Shown: positions 1-9,300 of the stretch, piece by piece
Layout: each line of letters starts with the position of its first letter
Numbering within the stretch: the stretch's first letter is position 1
Source of the DNA: Streptomyces katrae
GTDB taxonomy: Bacteria; Actinomycetota; Actinomycetes; Streptomycetales; Streptomycetaceae
Assembly (NCBI RefSeq): GCF_002028425.1
Contig: NZ_CP020042.1
Span: forward strand, 2,294,001-2,358,000
DNA length: 64,000 bases
Reading direction: 5' to 3'
Notes under the pieces: model-generated
The model's database searches: none
What the model saw: the letters and a program-made list of their open reading frames with translations, nothing else
What the model was told of the DNA's origin: nothing
Made by a program: the position numbers and the translations under genes

Positions 1-2
1 GC

Positions 3-704
3 CGCTCCCCCGGCTTCGGCAACCTTCCGGCCGTCGTGGCGGCGGCCGCCTCCCTGCGGGCGGTGCGGGCCGAGGCGGACGCGGAGGCGGCGCGGCTGAG
101 GGTGCTGGTGGACCGGATCCGGCGGCGGGTGGCCCGGCTGGTGCCGGACGTGGAGGTGGCCGGGCACGCGGACCGGCGGCTGCCGCACCTGGTGACGTTC
201 TCCTGCCTGTACGTCGACGGCGAGACCCTGCTGCACGAACTGGACCGCGCGGGCTGGTCGGTCTCCTCGGGCTCCTCGTGTACGAGCTCCACGCTGACCC
301 CGAGTCACGTGCTGCGGGCGATGGGGGTGCTGTCGGAGGGGAACGTACGGGTGTCGCTGCCGCGGGGCACCACGGCCGAGGAGGTCAACGGCTTCCTGGA
401 GGTGCTGCCGCGCGCGGTGGCCGAGGTCCGGGCGAAGCTCGGCGTCCCGGACGCCGCGCCCTCCGCCCCGCCGGTGGCGGAGTCGGTGGAGGTCGACGCC
501 CTCGGGCTGCGCTGCCCGCAGCCGGTGATCGAGCTGGCCCGGGCCATCCTCACCGTTCCCGTCGGTGGGACGGTGACGGTGCTGTCGGACGACGAGGTGG
601 CCCGGCTGGACATCCCGGCGTGGTGCGTGCTGCGGGGGCACGACTACCTGGGCGAGACCCCGCACGGGGAGGCCGTCGCCTACCGGGTCCGCCGGGCGGT
701 CTGA
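3..704 (+). CDS. Cysteine desulfurase / TusA sulfurtransferase fusion, 3' part
   Basis: The 5' end lies outside the window; the frame is open from base 3. The first part matches the C-terminal lobe of a PLP-dependent class V cysteine desulfurase, including the catalytic-cysteine loop SSGSSCTSSTLTPSHVL. A Pro/Ala linker then leads into a TusA-like domain starting VDALGLRCPQPVIEL, with the Cys-Pro-x-Pro motif that carries the persulfide. The fusion implies that sulfur stripped from cysteine passes directly to the TusA cysteine for Fe-S, thiamine, cofactor or tRNA sulfur supply. Fe-S genes erpA and nadA lie a few kb away. Function is inferred from family; the acceptor cannot be named from this sequence. 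Confidence 0.88.
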   Translation, partial: RSPGFGNLPAVVAAAASLRAVRAEADAEAARLRVLVDRIRRRVARLVPDVEVAGHADRRLPHLVTFSCLYVDGETLLHELDRAGWSVSSGSSCTSSTLTPSHVLRAMGVLSEGNVRVSLPRGTTAEEVNGFLEVLPRAVAEVRAKLGVPDAAPSAPPVAESVEVDALGLRCPQPVIELARAILTVPVGGTVTVLSDDEVARLDIPAWCVLRGHDYLGETPHGEAVAYRVRRAV

Positions 705-714
705 CCCCGGGCCC

Positions 715-747
715 GCTGCGCGGAGCCGTCTCCCGGCCCCGCGCAGC
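715..747. terminator. Bidirectional stem between convergent genes
   Basis: GCTGCGCGG at 715-723 pairs perfectly with CCGCGCAGC at 739-747 around a 15-nt loop. It lies between the 3' ends of the converging desulfurase/TusA and kinase genes. There is no U tract, as is common for actinobacterial terminators. Confidence 0.5.
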
Positions 748-764
748 GCCCCCGGGAGCGGCGG

Positions 765-1742
765 CTACGCCTGCAGGTGGGCGCGGACCTCGGCGGCGGC
801 GTCGTCGCCGTACGCCTTCGTGAAGCGCTCCATGAAGTGCGCACGGGCCAGCGTGTACTCCTGGGTGCCCAGGGTCTCGATGACCAGCGTGGCCAGCATG
901 CAGCCCAGCTGCGCGGCCCGCTCCAGGCCGACGCCCCAGCCCAGCCCGGTCAGGAACCCGGCCCGGAACGCGTCGCCGACACCGGTCGGGTCGACCTTCG
1001 CCGTCTCCTCGGGGCAGCCGACCAGGATCGGCTCCTGCCCGGCCCGCTCGATCCGCACGCCCTTGGCGCCCAGCGTGGTGACGCGGGTGCCGACCTTGGC
1101 GAGGATCTCCTCGTCGGTCCAGCCGGACTTGCTCTCGATGAGGCCCTTCTCGTACTCGTTCGAGAAGAGGTACGTCGCCCCCTCCATCAGGGTGCGGATG
1201 TTGTCGCCGTCCATGCGGGCGATCTGCTGCGAGAAGTCCGCGGCGAAGGGGATCCCGCGGGTGCGGCACTCCTCCGTGTGACGGAGCATCGCCTCGGGGT
1301 CGTCGGCGCCGATGAGGACCAGGTCCAGCCCGCCCACCCGGTCGGCGACGGCCTTCAGCTCGATCTGGCGGGCCTCGCTCATCGCGCCCGTGTAGAAGGA
1401 GCCGATCTGGTTGTGGTCGGCGTCCGTGGTGCACACGAAGCGCGCGGTGTGCAGCACCTCGGAGATCCGCACGGAGGCCGTGTCCACCCCGTGCCGGTCC
1501 AGCCAGGCGCGGTACTCGTCGAAGTCGGAGCCGGCCGCGCCGACGAGGATCGGGCGGCTGCCGAGCTGGCCCATGCCGAAGCAGATGTTCGGGCCGACGC
1601 CGCCCCGCCGCACGTCGAGGTTGTCGACGAGGAAGGAGAGGGAGACCGTGTGGAGCTGGTCGGCGACGAACTGGTCGGCGAAGCGGCCCGGGAAGGTCAT
1701 GAGGTGGTCGGTGGCGATGGAGCCGGTGACTGCGATGCGCAC
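765..1742 (-). CDS. PfkB-family carbohydrate kinase
   Basis: A 325-aa ribokinase-fold (PfkB) small-molecule kinase with a GTG start. The C-terminal signature PTGVGDAFRAGF carries the catalytic Asp and anion-hole glycines of the family, and the N-terminal GGVGPNICFGMGQLG is the sugar-binding glycine motif. Actinobacterial members of this type act on sugars or adenosine; the substrate is not decidable here. It is transcribed alone, convergent with the desulfurase gene, and the GC-rich gap 1743-1919 upstream shows no clear promoter. Confidence 0.85.
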   Translation of the reverse strand: MRIAVTGSIATDHLMTFPGRFADQFVADQLHTVSLSFLVDNLDVRRGGVGPNICFGMGQLGSRPILVGAAGSDFDEYRAWLDRHGVDTASVRISEVLHTARFVCTTDADHNQIGSFYTGAMSEARQIELKAVADRVGGLDLVLIGADDPEAMLRHTEECRTRGIPFAADFSQQIARMDGDNIRTLMEGATYLFSNEYEKGLIESKSGWTDEEILAKVGTRVTTLGAKGVRIERAGQEPILVGCPEETAKVDPTGVGDAFRAGFLTGLGWGVGLERAAQLGCMLATLVIETLGTQEYTLARAHFMERFTKAYGDDAAAEVRAHLQA

Positions 1743-1919
1743 GGCGTGGATGCTCCTGCGGATGACGGCGGGTGACAGTCAAAGTTACCGTTCCGCGCGA
1801 TGGCGGTCACCATCGGCCGGAACCCTGCGCACCGGCCTGGCCGGATGTCCACCCCGCCGCCCCGGGGCGGCCCCGTCCCGTGGTCGCGGAACGGGACGGG
1901 GCAGCCGCGTGCACGGGGG

Positions 1920-2276
1920 CTAGGCGGCCGGGTCTCCGAAGCGGACCGAGCGGACCTCAAGGGCGTCCCGGGCCGGCTTGCCGTGGGCCTTCAGCCCCCA
2001 GCTGGCGCCCTTGCAGCCGGCGCCGAGGTAGACGGTCACCGGGGTGTCGGTCTCGTTGTGCGGGCCGTAGCCCGGCAGCTCGTCGTCGTCGCCGACGGCG
2101 TGGAGGTTGATGCAGTGGCCGCTCTCCGGGTCGTGCAGCGTGACGACCCGCTCCTGGCCGTAGCCGTCGACGTACTTGTAGTGGAAGTTGCCCTCGGCGG
2201 CCTGGGCCGGGCCGGCCATCGACAGGAGAAGGGTGAGGGCGCCGAGGCAGGCGCCCAGGGTGGTGCGCGGCTTCAT
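1920..2276 (-). CDS. Small secreted protein of unknown function
   Basis: A 118-aa protein with a clear Sec signal peptide: basic MKPR, a hydrophobic stretch to about residue 24, then an AQA-type cleavage site. The mature part is about 92 residues, rich in Gly, His and acidic residues, with two cysteines (in GHCINLH and GAGCKGA) that could form a disulfide after export. No enzyme motif is recognised. An extracellular role is inferred from the signal peptide only. Confidence 0.65.
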   Translation of the reverse strand: MKPRTTLGACLGALTLLLSMAGPAQAAEGNFHYKYVDGYGQERVVTLHDPESGHCINLHAVGDDDELPGYGPHNETDTPVTVYLGAGCKGASWGLKAHGKPARDALEVRSVRFGDPAA

Positions 2277-2489
2277 GGGGGTCCGTTCCTCAGATGATCA
2301 AGGATGGTGCGGGCCCGACCCTAGAAGGGGCGTGCGGTGCCGAATCGATCCGCCCGGCCGCGCGTCCCCGCGCGTCCCGGGCCGCCACCCGTTCGGAGGC
2401 ATCCCCCGCGCCACCGCCCGTCCCCGCGCCCCGGCCGACCGGCCGAAACTACCCCGTAGTAGGACTTCCTTCGCCCGACGTGGCGTGCC

Positions 2490-2495
2490 TACCGT
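2490..2495 (+). promoter_or_regulatory. -10 box of a likely leaderless transcript
   Basis: TACCGT ends six nucleotides before the ATG at 2502 and no Shine-Dalgarno sequence precedes it, so transcription probably starts at or next to the ATG. This supports the short gene downstream as real. Confidence 0.5.
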
Positions 2496-2501
2496 GCCCC
2501 C

Positions 2502-2717
2502 ATGACCTCTACCGATGGTTTCGGTTACACCGAGTACGCCGCCGACCCGCGCCCCGGCTTCGCCCGGCTCCTCGGCGACTGCGCCCGTATGGCCCCGCAC
2601 TGGGCGGTCCCGCCGGAGCCGCGGCCGGTCCGGGTGGCTCCGTCCCAGATCCACGGGGTCAGCGTCCCGCCCGCCTCCGCCCGGCTGATCGCCGCCACGG
2701 CGGAGTACGGAGAGTAG
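2502..2717 (+). CDS. Small hypothetical protein (71 aa)
   Basis: A 71-residue soluble protein with no recognised domain. It is Pro- and Ala-rich, with aromatic residues near the N-terminus (DGFGYTEYAADP). Reality is supported by the leaderless start (TACCGT six nt before the ATG) and by its position 82 nt upstream of a membrane protein in the same direction. No signal peptide or membrane segment is visible. Function unknown. Confidence 0.5.
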   Translation: MTSTDGFGYTEYAADPRPGFARLLGDCARMAPHWAVPPEPRPVRVAPSQIHGVSVPPASARLIAATAEYGE

Positions 2718-2799
2718 GGGGGAAAGAGAGGGGAACCGGTTTCGCGGTCGGCGCGTCACACCCGCATCACGTACGGCGGGACACGCGAAGGAGCGAGCG

Positions 2800-4278
2800 G
2801 TGACCAGCGAACAACCCGATACATCACGCGCCACACGACGGCGGCCGGCCTGGGCCATCGGCTCCATCGCGGCCGCCGTCCTGCTGGCCGGCGGCGGTAC
2901 GGCCTACTGGGCGTCGACGGCCTACGGCGACGCCCCCGGCGGCCGCGCCCGTACGGGTGACACCGCGGCCGTCGCCCCGCGGGATGCCGGGTCCCCCTCC
3001 GGGCCGGGCATCGCCCCCGGGGAACCGGACCCCAACGGCGCCGGGGTGACCTACCGGGCGGACGTGCCGCTCCCCCAGGGCCCGGCGTCCGCGCCCTCCT
3101 TCGCCGCTTCCGGGGAGGTCGGCGCGGAGGAGGTGGCCCGGCTCGCGCAGGCCCTCGGGATCTCCGGCGCGCCCCGGCTCAGCGGTGAGCAGTGGCTGGC
3201 CGGGGAGTCCGGCGACGGCTCCGGGCCCCGGCTGAGCGTCACCCGCAAGGCCCCCGGCACCTGGAGCTTCTCCCGCTTCCAGGGCGGCGGCACGGGCACC
3301 GGCGCGGGCGACGACTGCGTGCGCGGGAAGGACACCTGCGGCCCCGCCACGCTCCCCGAGGGGGCCGGCGGGGCGAAGCCGGCCGCGCCTCAGGACACGG
3401 GCACGGGCTCGGGCACGCCGGTCTCGGAGCAGGCCGCGAAGGCAGCGGCGGCCCCGGTCCTCGCGGCCGCCGGGCAGGGCGACGCGAAGGTGGACGCCCG
3501 CCTGGTGACGGGCTCGGTACGGGTGGTGGTGGCCGACCCGGTGGTGGGCGGTCTGCCCACGCAGGGCTGGTCCAGCCGGGTCACGGTCGGGGCGGACGGC
3601 GCGGTGGTGGCGGGCAGCGGTGAGCTGAAGGCGCCGGTCCGCGCGGCCGAGCAGCGCGTGATCGGCGCGGCCGAGGCCCTCAACCGGCTCAACGCGGCGA
3701 GCAGGCCCGGGAACGGCACCGGCACCGGCCCGAGCGGCTGTGCGACCTCGGTGCCGCTGACCCCGGACACCGCGACGGGGGCCACGGACACCCTGCCCTG
3801 CAACCCGGAGCCGCGCCCGATGAAGCCGCCGAAGACGGAGAGCGTCAAGGGGGCGGTGCTCGGGCTGGTCGGGGGCACGGTCGACGGCGGGCGGGGCCTC
3901 GTGCCGGCCTGGCTGTTCGAGGTGGCCGGCGCGGACGGCAAGCCGGGCCGCACGGTGGTCCAGCCCGCGGCCGAGGAGGACGGCGCCACCACCGCTCCGG
4001 TGCCCCCGCAGGGCCGCACCGTTCCCGGGTTCTCGTACGCGCAGGCCGACCGGACGCTGACGGTCAACTTCTGGGGCGGGGTGTGCAGCACCTACGCCCT
4101 GGAGGCGCGGGAGGAGGCCGGCTCGGTGCTGGTGAAGATCACGGACACCCCGAACAAGCCCGGCCAGGCCTGCATCATGCTGGCGAAGGAGATGTCCGTC
4201 ACGGCGCAGCTCCAGCAGCCGCTGGGCGAGCGCAAGGTGGTCGACGCGACGACGGGCAAGACGCTGCCCCGCCAGTAG
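2800..4278 (+). CDS. Membrane-anchored hypothetical protein
   Basis: A 492-aa protein with a GTG start after GGAG. Residues 1-18 are basic and polar, followed by one transmembrane anchor around residues 19-40 (AIGSIAAAVLLAGGGTAYWA), then a large Gly/Pro/Thr-rich domain that should lie outside the membrane. Paired cysteines (DDCVRGKDTC, a Cys pair near residue 310-330, and CSTYAL...CIML) suggest disulfides in the exported part. No catalytic motif is recognised. A role at the envelope is inferred only from topology. Confidence 0.72.
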   Translation: MTSEQPDTSRATRRRPAWAIGSIAAAVLLAGGGTAYWASTAYGDAPGGRARTGDTAAVAPRDAGSPSGPGIAPGEPDPNGAGVTYRADVPLPQGPASAPSFAASGEVGAEEVARLAQALGISGAPRLSGEQWLAGESGDGSGPRLSVTRKAPGTWSFSRFQGGGTGTGAGDDCVRGKDTCGPATLPEGAGGAKPAAPQDTGTGSGTPVSEQAAKAAAAPVLAAAGQGDAKVDARLVTGSVRVVVADPVVGGLPTQGWSSRVTVGADGAVVAGSGELKAPVRAAEQRVIGAAEALNRLNAASRPGNGTGTGPSGCATSVPLTPDTATGATDTLPCNPEPRPMKPPKTESVKGAVLGLVGGTVDGGRGLVPAWLFEVAGADGKPGRTVVQPAAEEDGATTAPVPPQGRTVPGFSYAQADRTLTVNFWGGVCSTYALEAREEAGSVLVKITDTPNKPGQACIMLAKEMSVTAQLQQPLGERKVVDATTGKTLPRQ

Positions 4279-4308
4279 GCGGGCCCTGCGGCAGGGGAAC
4301 GGAACGGG

Positions 4309-4352
4309 CGAGGGCCCGGGCCCGGTCGGATCGACCGGGGCCCGGGCCCTCG
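4309..4352. terminator. Long-stem bidirectional terminator
   Basis: Arms of about 19 bases, 4309-4327 and 4333-4352, pair around a short GGATC-type loop with one bulged G. The stem separates the convergent membrane-protein gene and erpA. Confidence 0.7.
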
Positions 4353-4372
4353 TCGTGCGCGTTCAGCCGGGT

Positions 4373-4729
4373 TTAGCTGAAGGAGTCGCCGCAGGCGCAG
4401 GAGCCGGTGGCGTTCGGGTTGTCGATCGTGAAGCCCTGCTTCTCGATGGTGTCGACGAAGTCGATGGAGGCGCCGCCCAGGTAGGGGGCGCTCATGCGGT
4501 CGGTGACGACCTTGACGCCGTCGAAGTCCTTGACGACGTCGCCGTCGAGGGAGCGCTCGTCGAAGAAGAGCTGGTAGCGCAGGCCGGAGCAGCCGCCGGG
4601 CTGGACGGCGACGCGCAGCGCCAGGTCATCGCGGCCTTCCTGCTCGAGCAGGGTGCGGACCTTCTCGGCGGCGGCGTCGGACAGGAGGATGCCGTCGCTC
4701 ACAGTGGTCTTGTCGTCCTGTACGGACAT
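4373..4729 (-). CDS. erpA: Iron-sulfur cluster insertion protein
   Basis: A 118-aa A-type carrier (HesB/IscA/ErpA). The three cluster-binding cysteines are in GGCSGLRYQ near residue 50 and in SCACGDSFS at the C-terminus. Such proteins hand [2Fe-2S] or [4Fe-4S] clusters to apo-enzymes in the cytoplasm. I chose the second ATG (4729) because GGGAG then lies 9 nt upstream; the ATG at 4735 would leave 3 nt. The neighbour nadA encodes a [4Fe-4S] enzyme and is divergent, so coordinated supply is plausible. Confidence 0.93.
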   Translation of the reverse strand: MSVQDDKTTVSDGILLSDAAAEKVRTLLEQEGRDDLALRVAVQPGGCSGLRYQLFFDERSLDGDVVKDFDGVKVVTDRMSAPYLGGASIDFVDTIEKQGFTIDNPNATGSCACGDSFS

Positions 4730-5073
4730 CTGCATTCACTCCCGAAGTGGGCGGCTCCCCGCCTGAGGCTGGGGAAACGTCGGACTCTTGCCGTCGGTGG
4801 CAACCAGCGGGACCGCGGTTTCATTCCGGGTCCGGCGCCTTGTTTCAGATATTCATGCTCGCACACCCGTGGGGAGCGGTGGACCCCTTGCGGAGGGCCG
4901 GTGGAGTGTGCCGCTCCGGAGCGGGCGAATGCGTCACATCGACATTATCGCCATCGTCAAAGTGACGTGAAGCGGCTATGATAGATAGCGTCATATAGAC
5001 GAGAAGTCGAAGTGACGCCTTCGGAAGCCCTCTTCGGAAGGCACCTAGTCGCAGAACAGAAAGGGTGCGTGTC
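4730..5073. other. Divergent intergenic region erpA/nadA
   Basis: A 344-bp region with no convincing gene. It holds a short, relatively AT-rich block at 4930-5020 with several inverted repeats next to nadA (described separately). The part nearer erpA shows nothing recognisable beyond the ribosome binding site. Confidence 0.6.
4975..5001 (+). promoter_or_regulatory. Candidate nadA promoter with overlapping inverted repeats
   Basis: GCTAT-GATAG-ATAGC (4975-4989) is an inverted repeat containing a good -10 hexamer, TATGAT (4977-4982). It is followed directly by CGTC-ATATA-GACG (4989-5001). AGTGACG occurs on both sides (4961 and 5011). Palindromes over a -10 box suggest a repressor operator for NAD biosynthesis; the protein is unknown. 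Confidence 0.4.
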
Positions 5074-6252
5074 GTGACCACCGCCCAGCCCTTGGACGTC
5101 CAGCCGACGCCCCTTGCCCTGCTGCTGCTCGGCCGCGAGTCCGACCCCAAGAGCGAGCGCGGCGTGGAGTGCCCCGGCGACCTGCCCTCGCCGTCGGACC
5201 CGGACCTGGTGGCCCGCGCCCGCGCGGCCAAGGAGAAGCTCGGGGACAAGGTCTTCATCCTGGGGCACCACTACCAGCGTGACGAGGTCATCGAGTTCGC
5301 CGACGTCACCGGCGACTCCTTCAAGCTCGCCCGCGACGCGGCCGCCAAGCCGGAGGCCGAGTACATCGTCTTCTGCGGCGTGCACTTCATGGCCGAGTCC
5401 GCGGACATCCTGACCTCCGACGACCAGAAGGTCGTCCTGCCCGACCTCGCGGCCGGCTGCTCGATGGCCGACATGGCCACCGCCGAGCAGGTCGCCGAGT
5501 GCTGGGACGTGCTCACCGAGGCCGGGATCGCCGGCAGCACCGTGCCCGTCTCGTACATGAACTCCTCCGCCGACATCAAGGCCTTCACCGGCAAGCACGG
5601 CGGCACGATCTGTACCTCGTCCAACGCGAAGAAGGCCCTGGAGTGGGCCTTCGAGCAGGGCGAGAAGGTGCTCTTCCTCCCCGACCAGCACCTGGGCCGC
5701 AACACCGCGGTCCGCGACATGGGCATGTCCCTGGACGACTGCGTGCTCTACAACCCGCACAAGCCGAACGGCGGGCTGACCGCCGAGCAGCTGCGCGGCG
5801 CGAAGATGATCCTGTGGCGCGGGCACTGCTCGGTCCACGGCCGGTTCAGCCTGGACTCGGTCAACGACGTGCGCGAGCGGATCCCGGGCGTCAACGTGCT
5901 GGTGCACCCCGAGTGCAAGCACGAGGTCGTCGCCGCCGCGGACTACGTCGGCTCGACGGAGTACATCATCAAGGCGCTGGAGGCGGCCCCGGCCGGCTCC
6001 AAGTGGGCCATCGGCACCGAGCTGAACCTCGTCAAGCGGCTGGCGAATCGATTCGCCGCCGAGGACAAGGAAGTCGTCTTCCTCGACAAGACGGTCTGCT
6101 TCTGCTCGACGATGAACCGCATCGACCTCCCCCACCTGGTGTGGACCCTGGAGTCCCTGGCCGAGGGCAACCTCGTCAACCGGATCCAGGTCGACAAGGA
6201 GACCGAGAGCTTCGCCAAGCTCGCGCTGGAGCGCATGCTCGCCCTCCCGTAG
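5074..6252 (+). CDS. nadA: Quinolinate synthase
   Basis: A 392-aa NadA that condenses iminoaspartate with dihydroxyacetone phosphate to quinolinate, the first committed intermediate of de novo NAD synthesis. It needs a [4Fe-4S] cluster; candidate ligand cysteines lie in GCSMADMA, HPECKHEVV and VCFCSTMN, and MNSSADIKA matches the substrate loop. GAAAGG (5059-5064) lies 9 nt before the GTG at 5074, so that start is preferred to the GTG at 5065, which directly abuts it. nadB and nadC are not adjacent. A strong stem follows the gene. Confidence 0.96.
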   Translation: MTTAQPLDVQPTPLALLLLGRESDPKSERGVECPGDLPSPSDPDLVARARAAKEKLGDKVFILGHHYQRDEVIEFADVTGDSFKLARDAAAKPEAEYIVFCGVHFMAESADILTSDDQKVVLPDLAAGCSMADMATAEQVAECWDVLTEAGIAGSTVPVSYMNSSADIKAFTGKHGGTICTSSNAKKALEWAFEQGEKVLFLPDQHLGRNTAVRDMGMSLDDCVLYNPHKPNGGLTAEQLRGAKMILWRGHCSVHGRFSLDSVNDVRERIPGVNVLVHPECKHEVVAAADYVGSTEYIIKALEAAPAGSKWAIGTELNLVKRLANRFAAEDKEVVFLDKTVCFCSTMNRIDLPHLVWTLESLAEGNLVNRIQVDKETESFAKLALERMLALP

Positions 6253-6270
6253 GCGGCCCGGACACGCACG

Positions 6271-6302
6271 AAGGGGCGCCCCCCGGTGAGGGGGCGCCCC
6301 TT
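6271..6302. terminator. Bidirectional terminator nadA / RND pump
   Basis: A perfect 13-bp stem: AAGGGGCGCCCCC (6271-6283) and GGGGGCGCCCCTT (6290-6302) with a 6-nt loop, between the 3' ends of convergent genes. Confidence 0.8.
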
Positions 6303-6316
6303 CGGCGTTCACGGGG

Positions 6317-9300
6317 TCAGACCTTGACCCGGTCCTCGTCCACCGACGGGACCACCGTCAGCTTCGCCTCCCGCCTGGCCGAGCGGCGCTCGCGGCGGCG
6401 TTCCTTGCGCAGCTCGATCGCCGTGTACAGGGTCGGGACGAGCAGCAGCGTCAGCAGGGTGGAGCTGACCAGGCCGCCGATGACGACCACCGCGAGCGGC
6501 TGCGAGATGAAGCCGCCCTCACCGGTGACGCCCAGCGCCATCGGGAGCAGGGCGAAGATCGTCGCCAGTGCCGTCATCAGGATGGGGCGCAGACGGTGCC
6601 GGCCGCCCTCGACGACCGCCTCGACCACGCCGAGGCCCTGGGCCCGGTACTGGTTGACGAGGTCGATCAGGACGATGGCGTTGGTGACCACGATGCCGAT
6701 GAGCATCAGCATGCCGATCATCGCGGGGACGCCCATGGGGGTGCCGGTGACGATGAGCAGGCCGAGGGCGCCGGTGGCGGCGAAGGGGATGGAGACCAGC
6801 AGGATCAGCGGCTGGACCAGCGAGCGGAAGGTCGCGACCAGCAGCATGAAGACGATCGCGACGGCCGCGAGCATGGCCAGCCCCAGCGAGCCGAAGGCCT
6901 CGTCCTGGTCCTGGGAGACGCCGCCGATGGAGGCCGTGGCCCCTTCGGGGAGGTCCAGCGCCTTGAGCTTGGTCTGCAGGGCGGCGCTCACCGCGCCGGT
7001 GTTGTCGCCGACCGGCTTGGCGGTGATGGTGGCGGCGCGGGCGCCGTCGATCCGGGTCATCGCGACCGGGCCGGGGACCTCCTTGACCTCGGCGATGTCG
7101 CCGAGCCTGGCGGGGCCGACGGGCAGGTCCCGGAGTTCGGCCAGGGTGGTGGCCGGGTGGGCGGAGCGGATGACGATGTCGCGCTCGGTGTCGTCCAGTA
7201 CGGCCTTGCCCGCCGGGTTGCCGCGGACGGCCTGGGCGACGATCGCGCCCAGCGCGGCCTGGTTGAGGCCGGCCTCGGCGGTCTTCGGGGTGGCGGTCAC
7301 CGAGATCCGGGGCACGGACTGGGCGAGGTCGCTCTGGACGTCGGTGACGTCCTTGAGGGTGGCCACCTCGGCGCGGACCTGCTCGGCGGCCTTGGCGAGG
7401 ACGGCGCCGTCGCCGGCCTTGACGACCACGCTCAGGTTCTGGCTGCCGAAGCCGCCGCCCGCCGAGATGGAGGTGTCGCCGATGCCCTGGAGCTTGCCGA
7501 GGGCGTCCTGGATGCGCTGCTTGACGTCCTCGGAGTGCCCGGCGTCGTCCAGCGTGACCTGGTAGGAGGCCTGGTTGGTGCCCGTACCGCCGCCGAAGGC
7601 CGCGAGGAAGCCGGAGGAGCCGACGGTGACCTGGTAGTCCTTGACCCCGTCGACGGAGGCCAGGGCCCGCTCCACCTTGCGGCTCGCCTCGTCGGAAGCG
7701 GCCAGGGAGGTACCGGCGGGCAGTTCCTGCTTGACCGTCAGGACGTCCTGCTCGCCCTGGTCGAAGAAGTTGGTCTTCAGCAGCGGGGTCATCCCGAAGG
7801 TGGCGACCAGGACCACGGCCGCGATCGCGATGCTGGTCAGGCGGCGCCGGGTGGCGAAGCCCAGGACCCGCACGTAGAGGCGCTGGAGGCGGCTGTTCGC
7901 CTCCTTCTCCTCGGCCTCGCGGCGGGCCCGCGCGCGGCTTTCGGCGTCCGCCGACGAGACGCCCTTGGGGGCGCGCAGGAACCAGTACGAGAGGACCGGG
8001 ACCACCGTCAGGGAAACCAGCAGCGAGGCCAGCAGGGCGGCGGTGACGGTGAGCGAGAAGGAGCCGAAGAGCTCGCCGATCATGCCGCCGACCAGGCCGA
8101 TCGGCAGGAAGACGGCGACGGTGGTGAGGGTGGAGGAGGTGACCGCGCCGGCCACCTCCTTGACGGCGGCGGTGATCGCGGCCTCGCGCTCCTCGCCGTA
8201 GCCGAGGTGGCGCTTGATGTTCTCCAGGACCACGATCGAGTCGTCGACGACGCGGCCGATGGCGATGGTGAGCGCGCCCAGCGTCAGCATGTTGAGCGAC
8301 AGGTCGCGGGTCCACAGCACGATCAGGGCGAGGACCACGGACAGCGGGATGGACACCGCGGTGACCAGCGTCGAGCGGATCGAGGCCAGGAAGACCAGGA
8401 TCACGATCACGGCGAAGGCCAGGCCGAGCAGGCCCTCGGTGGTGAGGCCGGAGATGGAGCGGGCCACGGCCGGGCCCTGGTCGCTGACGACGGTCAGCGC
8501 GGCGCCGGAGCCGAGCTGGGAGCGCAGCTCGGGCAGCTTGTCCTTCACGGCGTCGGAGATGGCGACGGCGCTGCCGTCCTTGTCCATGGTGAGGACGACG
8601 GCGAGGCTGGGCTTGCCGTTGGTGCGGGTGATGGAGTCGGCCGCGGCCGGCTCCTGCCTGACGGCGGCCACGTCGCCGAGGCGCACGGCCGGCTTGCCCG
8701 GGCCCGCGGTCAGCCGGAGGTCTTCCAGCTGGGCGAGGGAGGTGTAGCCGGAGCCGACGCGGACGGTGCGGTTCTTGCCCTGCTCGTCGAATGAGCCGGC
8801 GGGGACGGCCGCGCCGCCCGCCTTCAGGCCCTCGGCGAGGGTGGCGCCGTCGAGTCCGGCGGCGGCGAGCTTGGCGTTGTCGGGGGTGATGGTGACCTGG
8901 AGGTCGCGGACTCCTTCGACGCTGACCCGGCCGACGCCGTCGAGGTCCTCCAGGACGGGGACGACGGAACGGTTCAGCTGGTCGGCGAGCGCCTGCTGGT
9001 CCTTGTCGGAGGTGACGGCGAGGACGACGGTCGGGATGTCGTCGGTGGAGCCGGCCACCACCTGCGGGTCCACCTCGGCGGGCAGCCGGACGCGGGCCCG
9101 GTTGACGGCCTGCTGGACGTCGGCGACGAGCTGCTTGGTGCCGCTGTCGCCGTAGTCGAAGGTGGCGCGGATGAGGGCGTTGCCCTCGCTGGCGGTGGAG
9201 GTGATGCCGGTGATGCCGTCGACGCCCTTGAGGGTGTTCTCGATGGGCTCGACGACCTGCTTCTCGACCACGTCGGGCGAGGCGCCCTGGTACGGCGCGA

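Noticed and set aside
6596-8794. 732-codon open frame on the + strand
   Set aside because: Antisense to the RND permease, which has clear family motifs; the antisense product is low complexity Gly/Asp/Gln.
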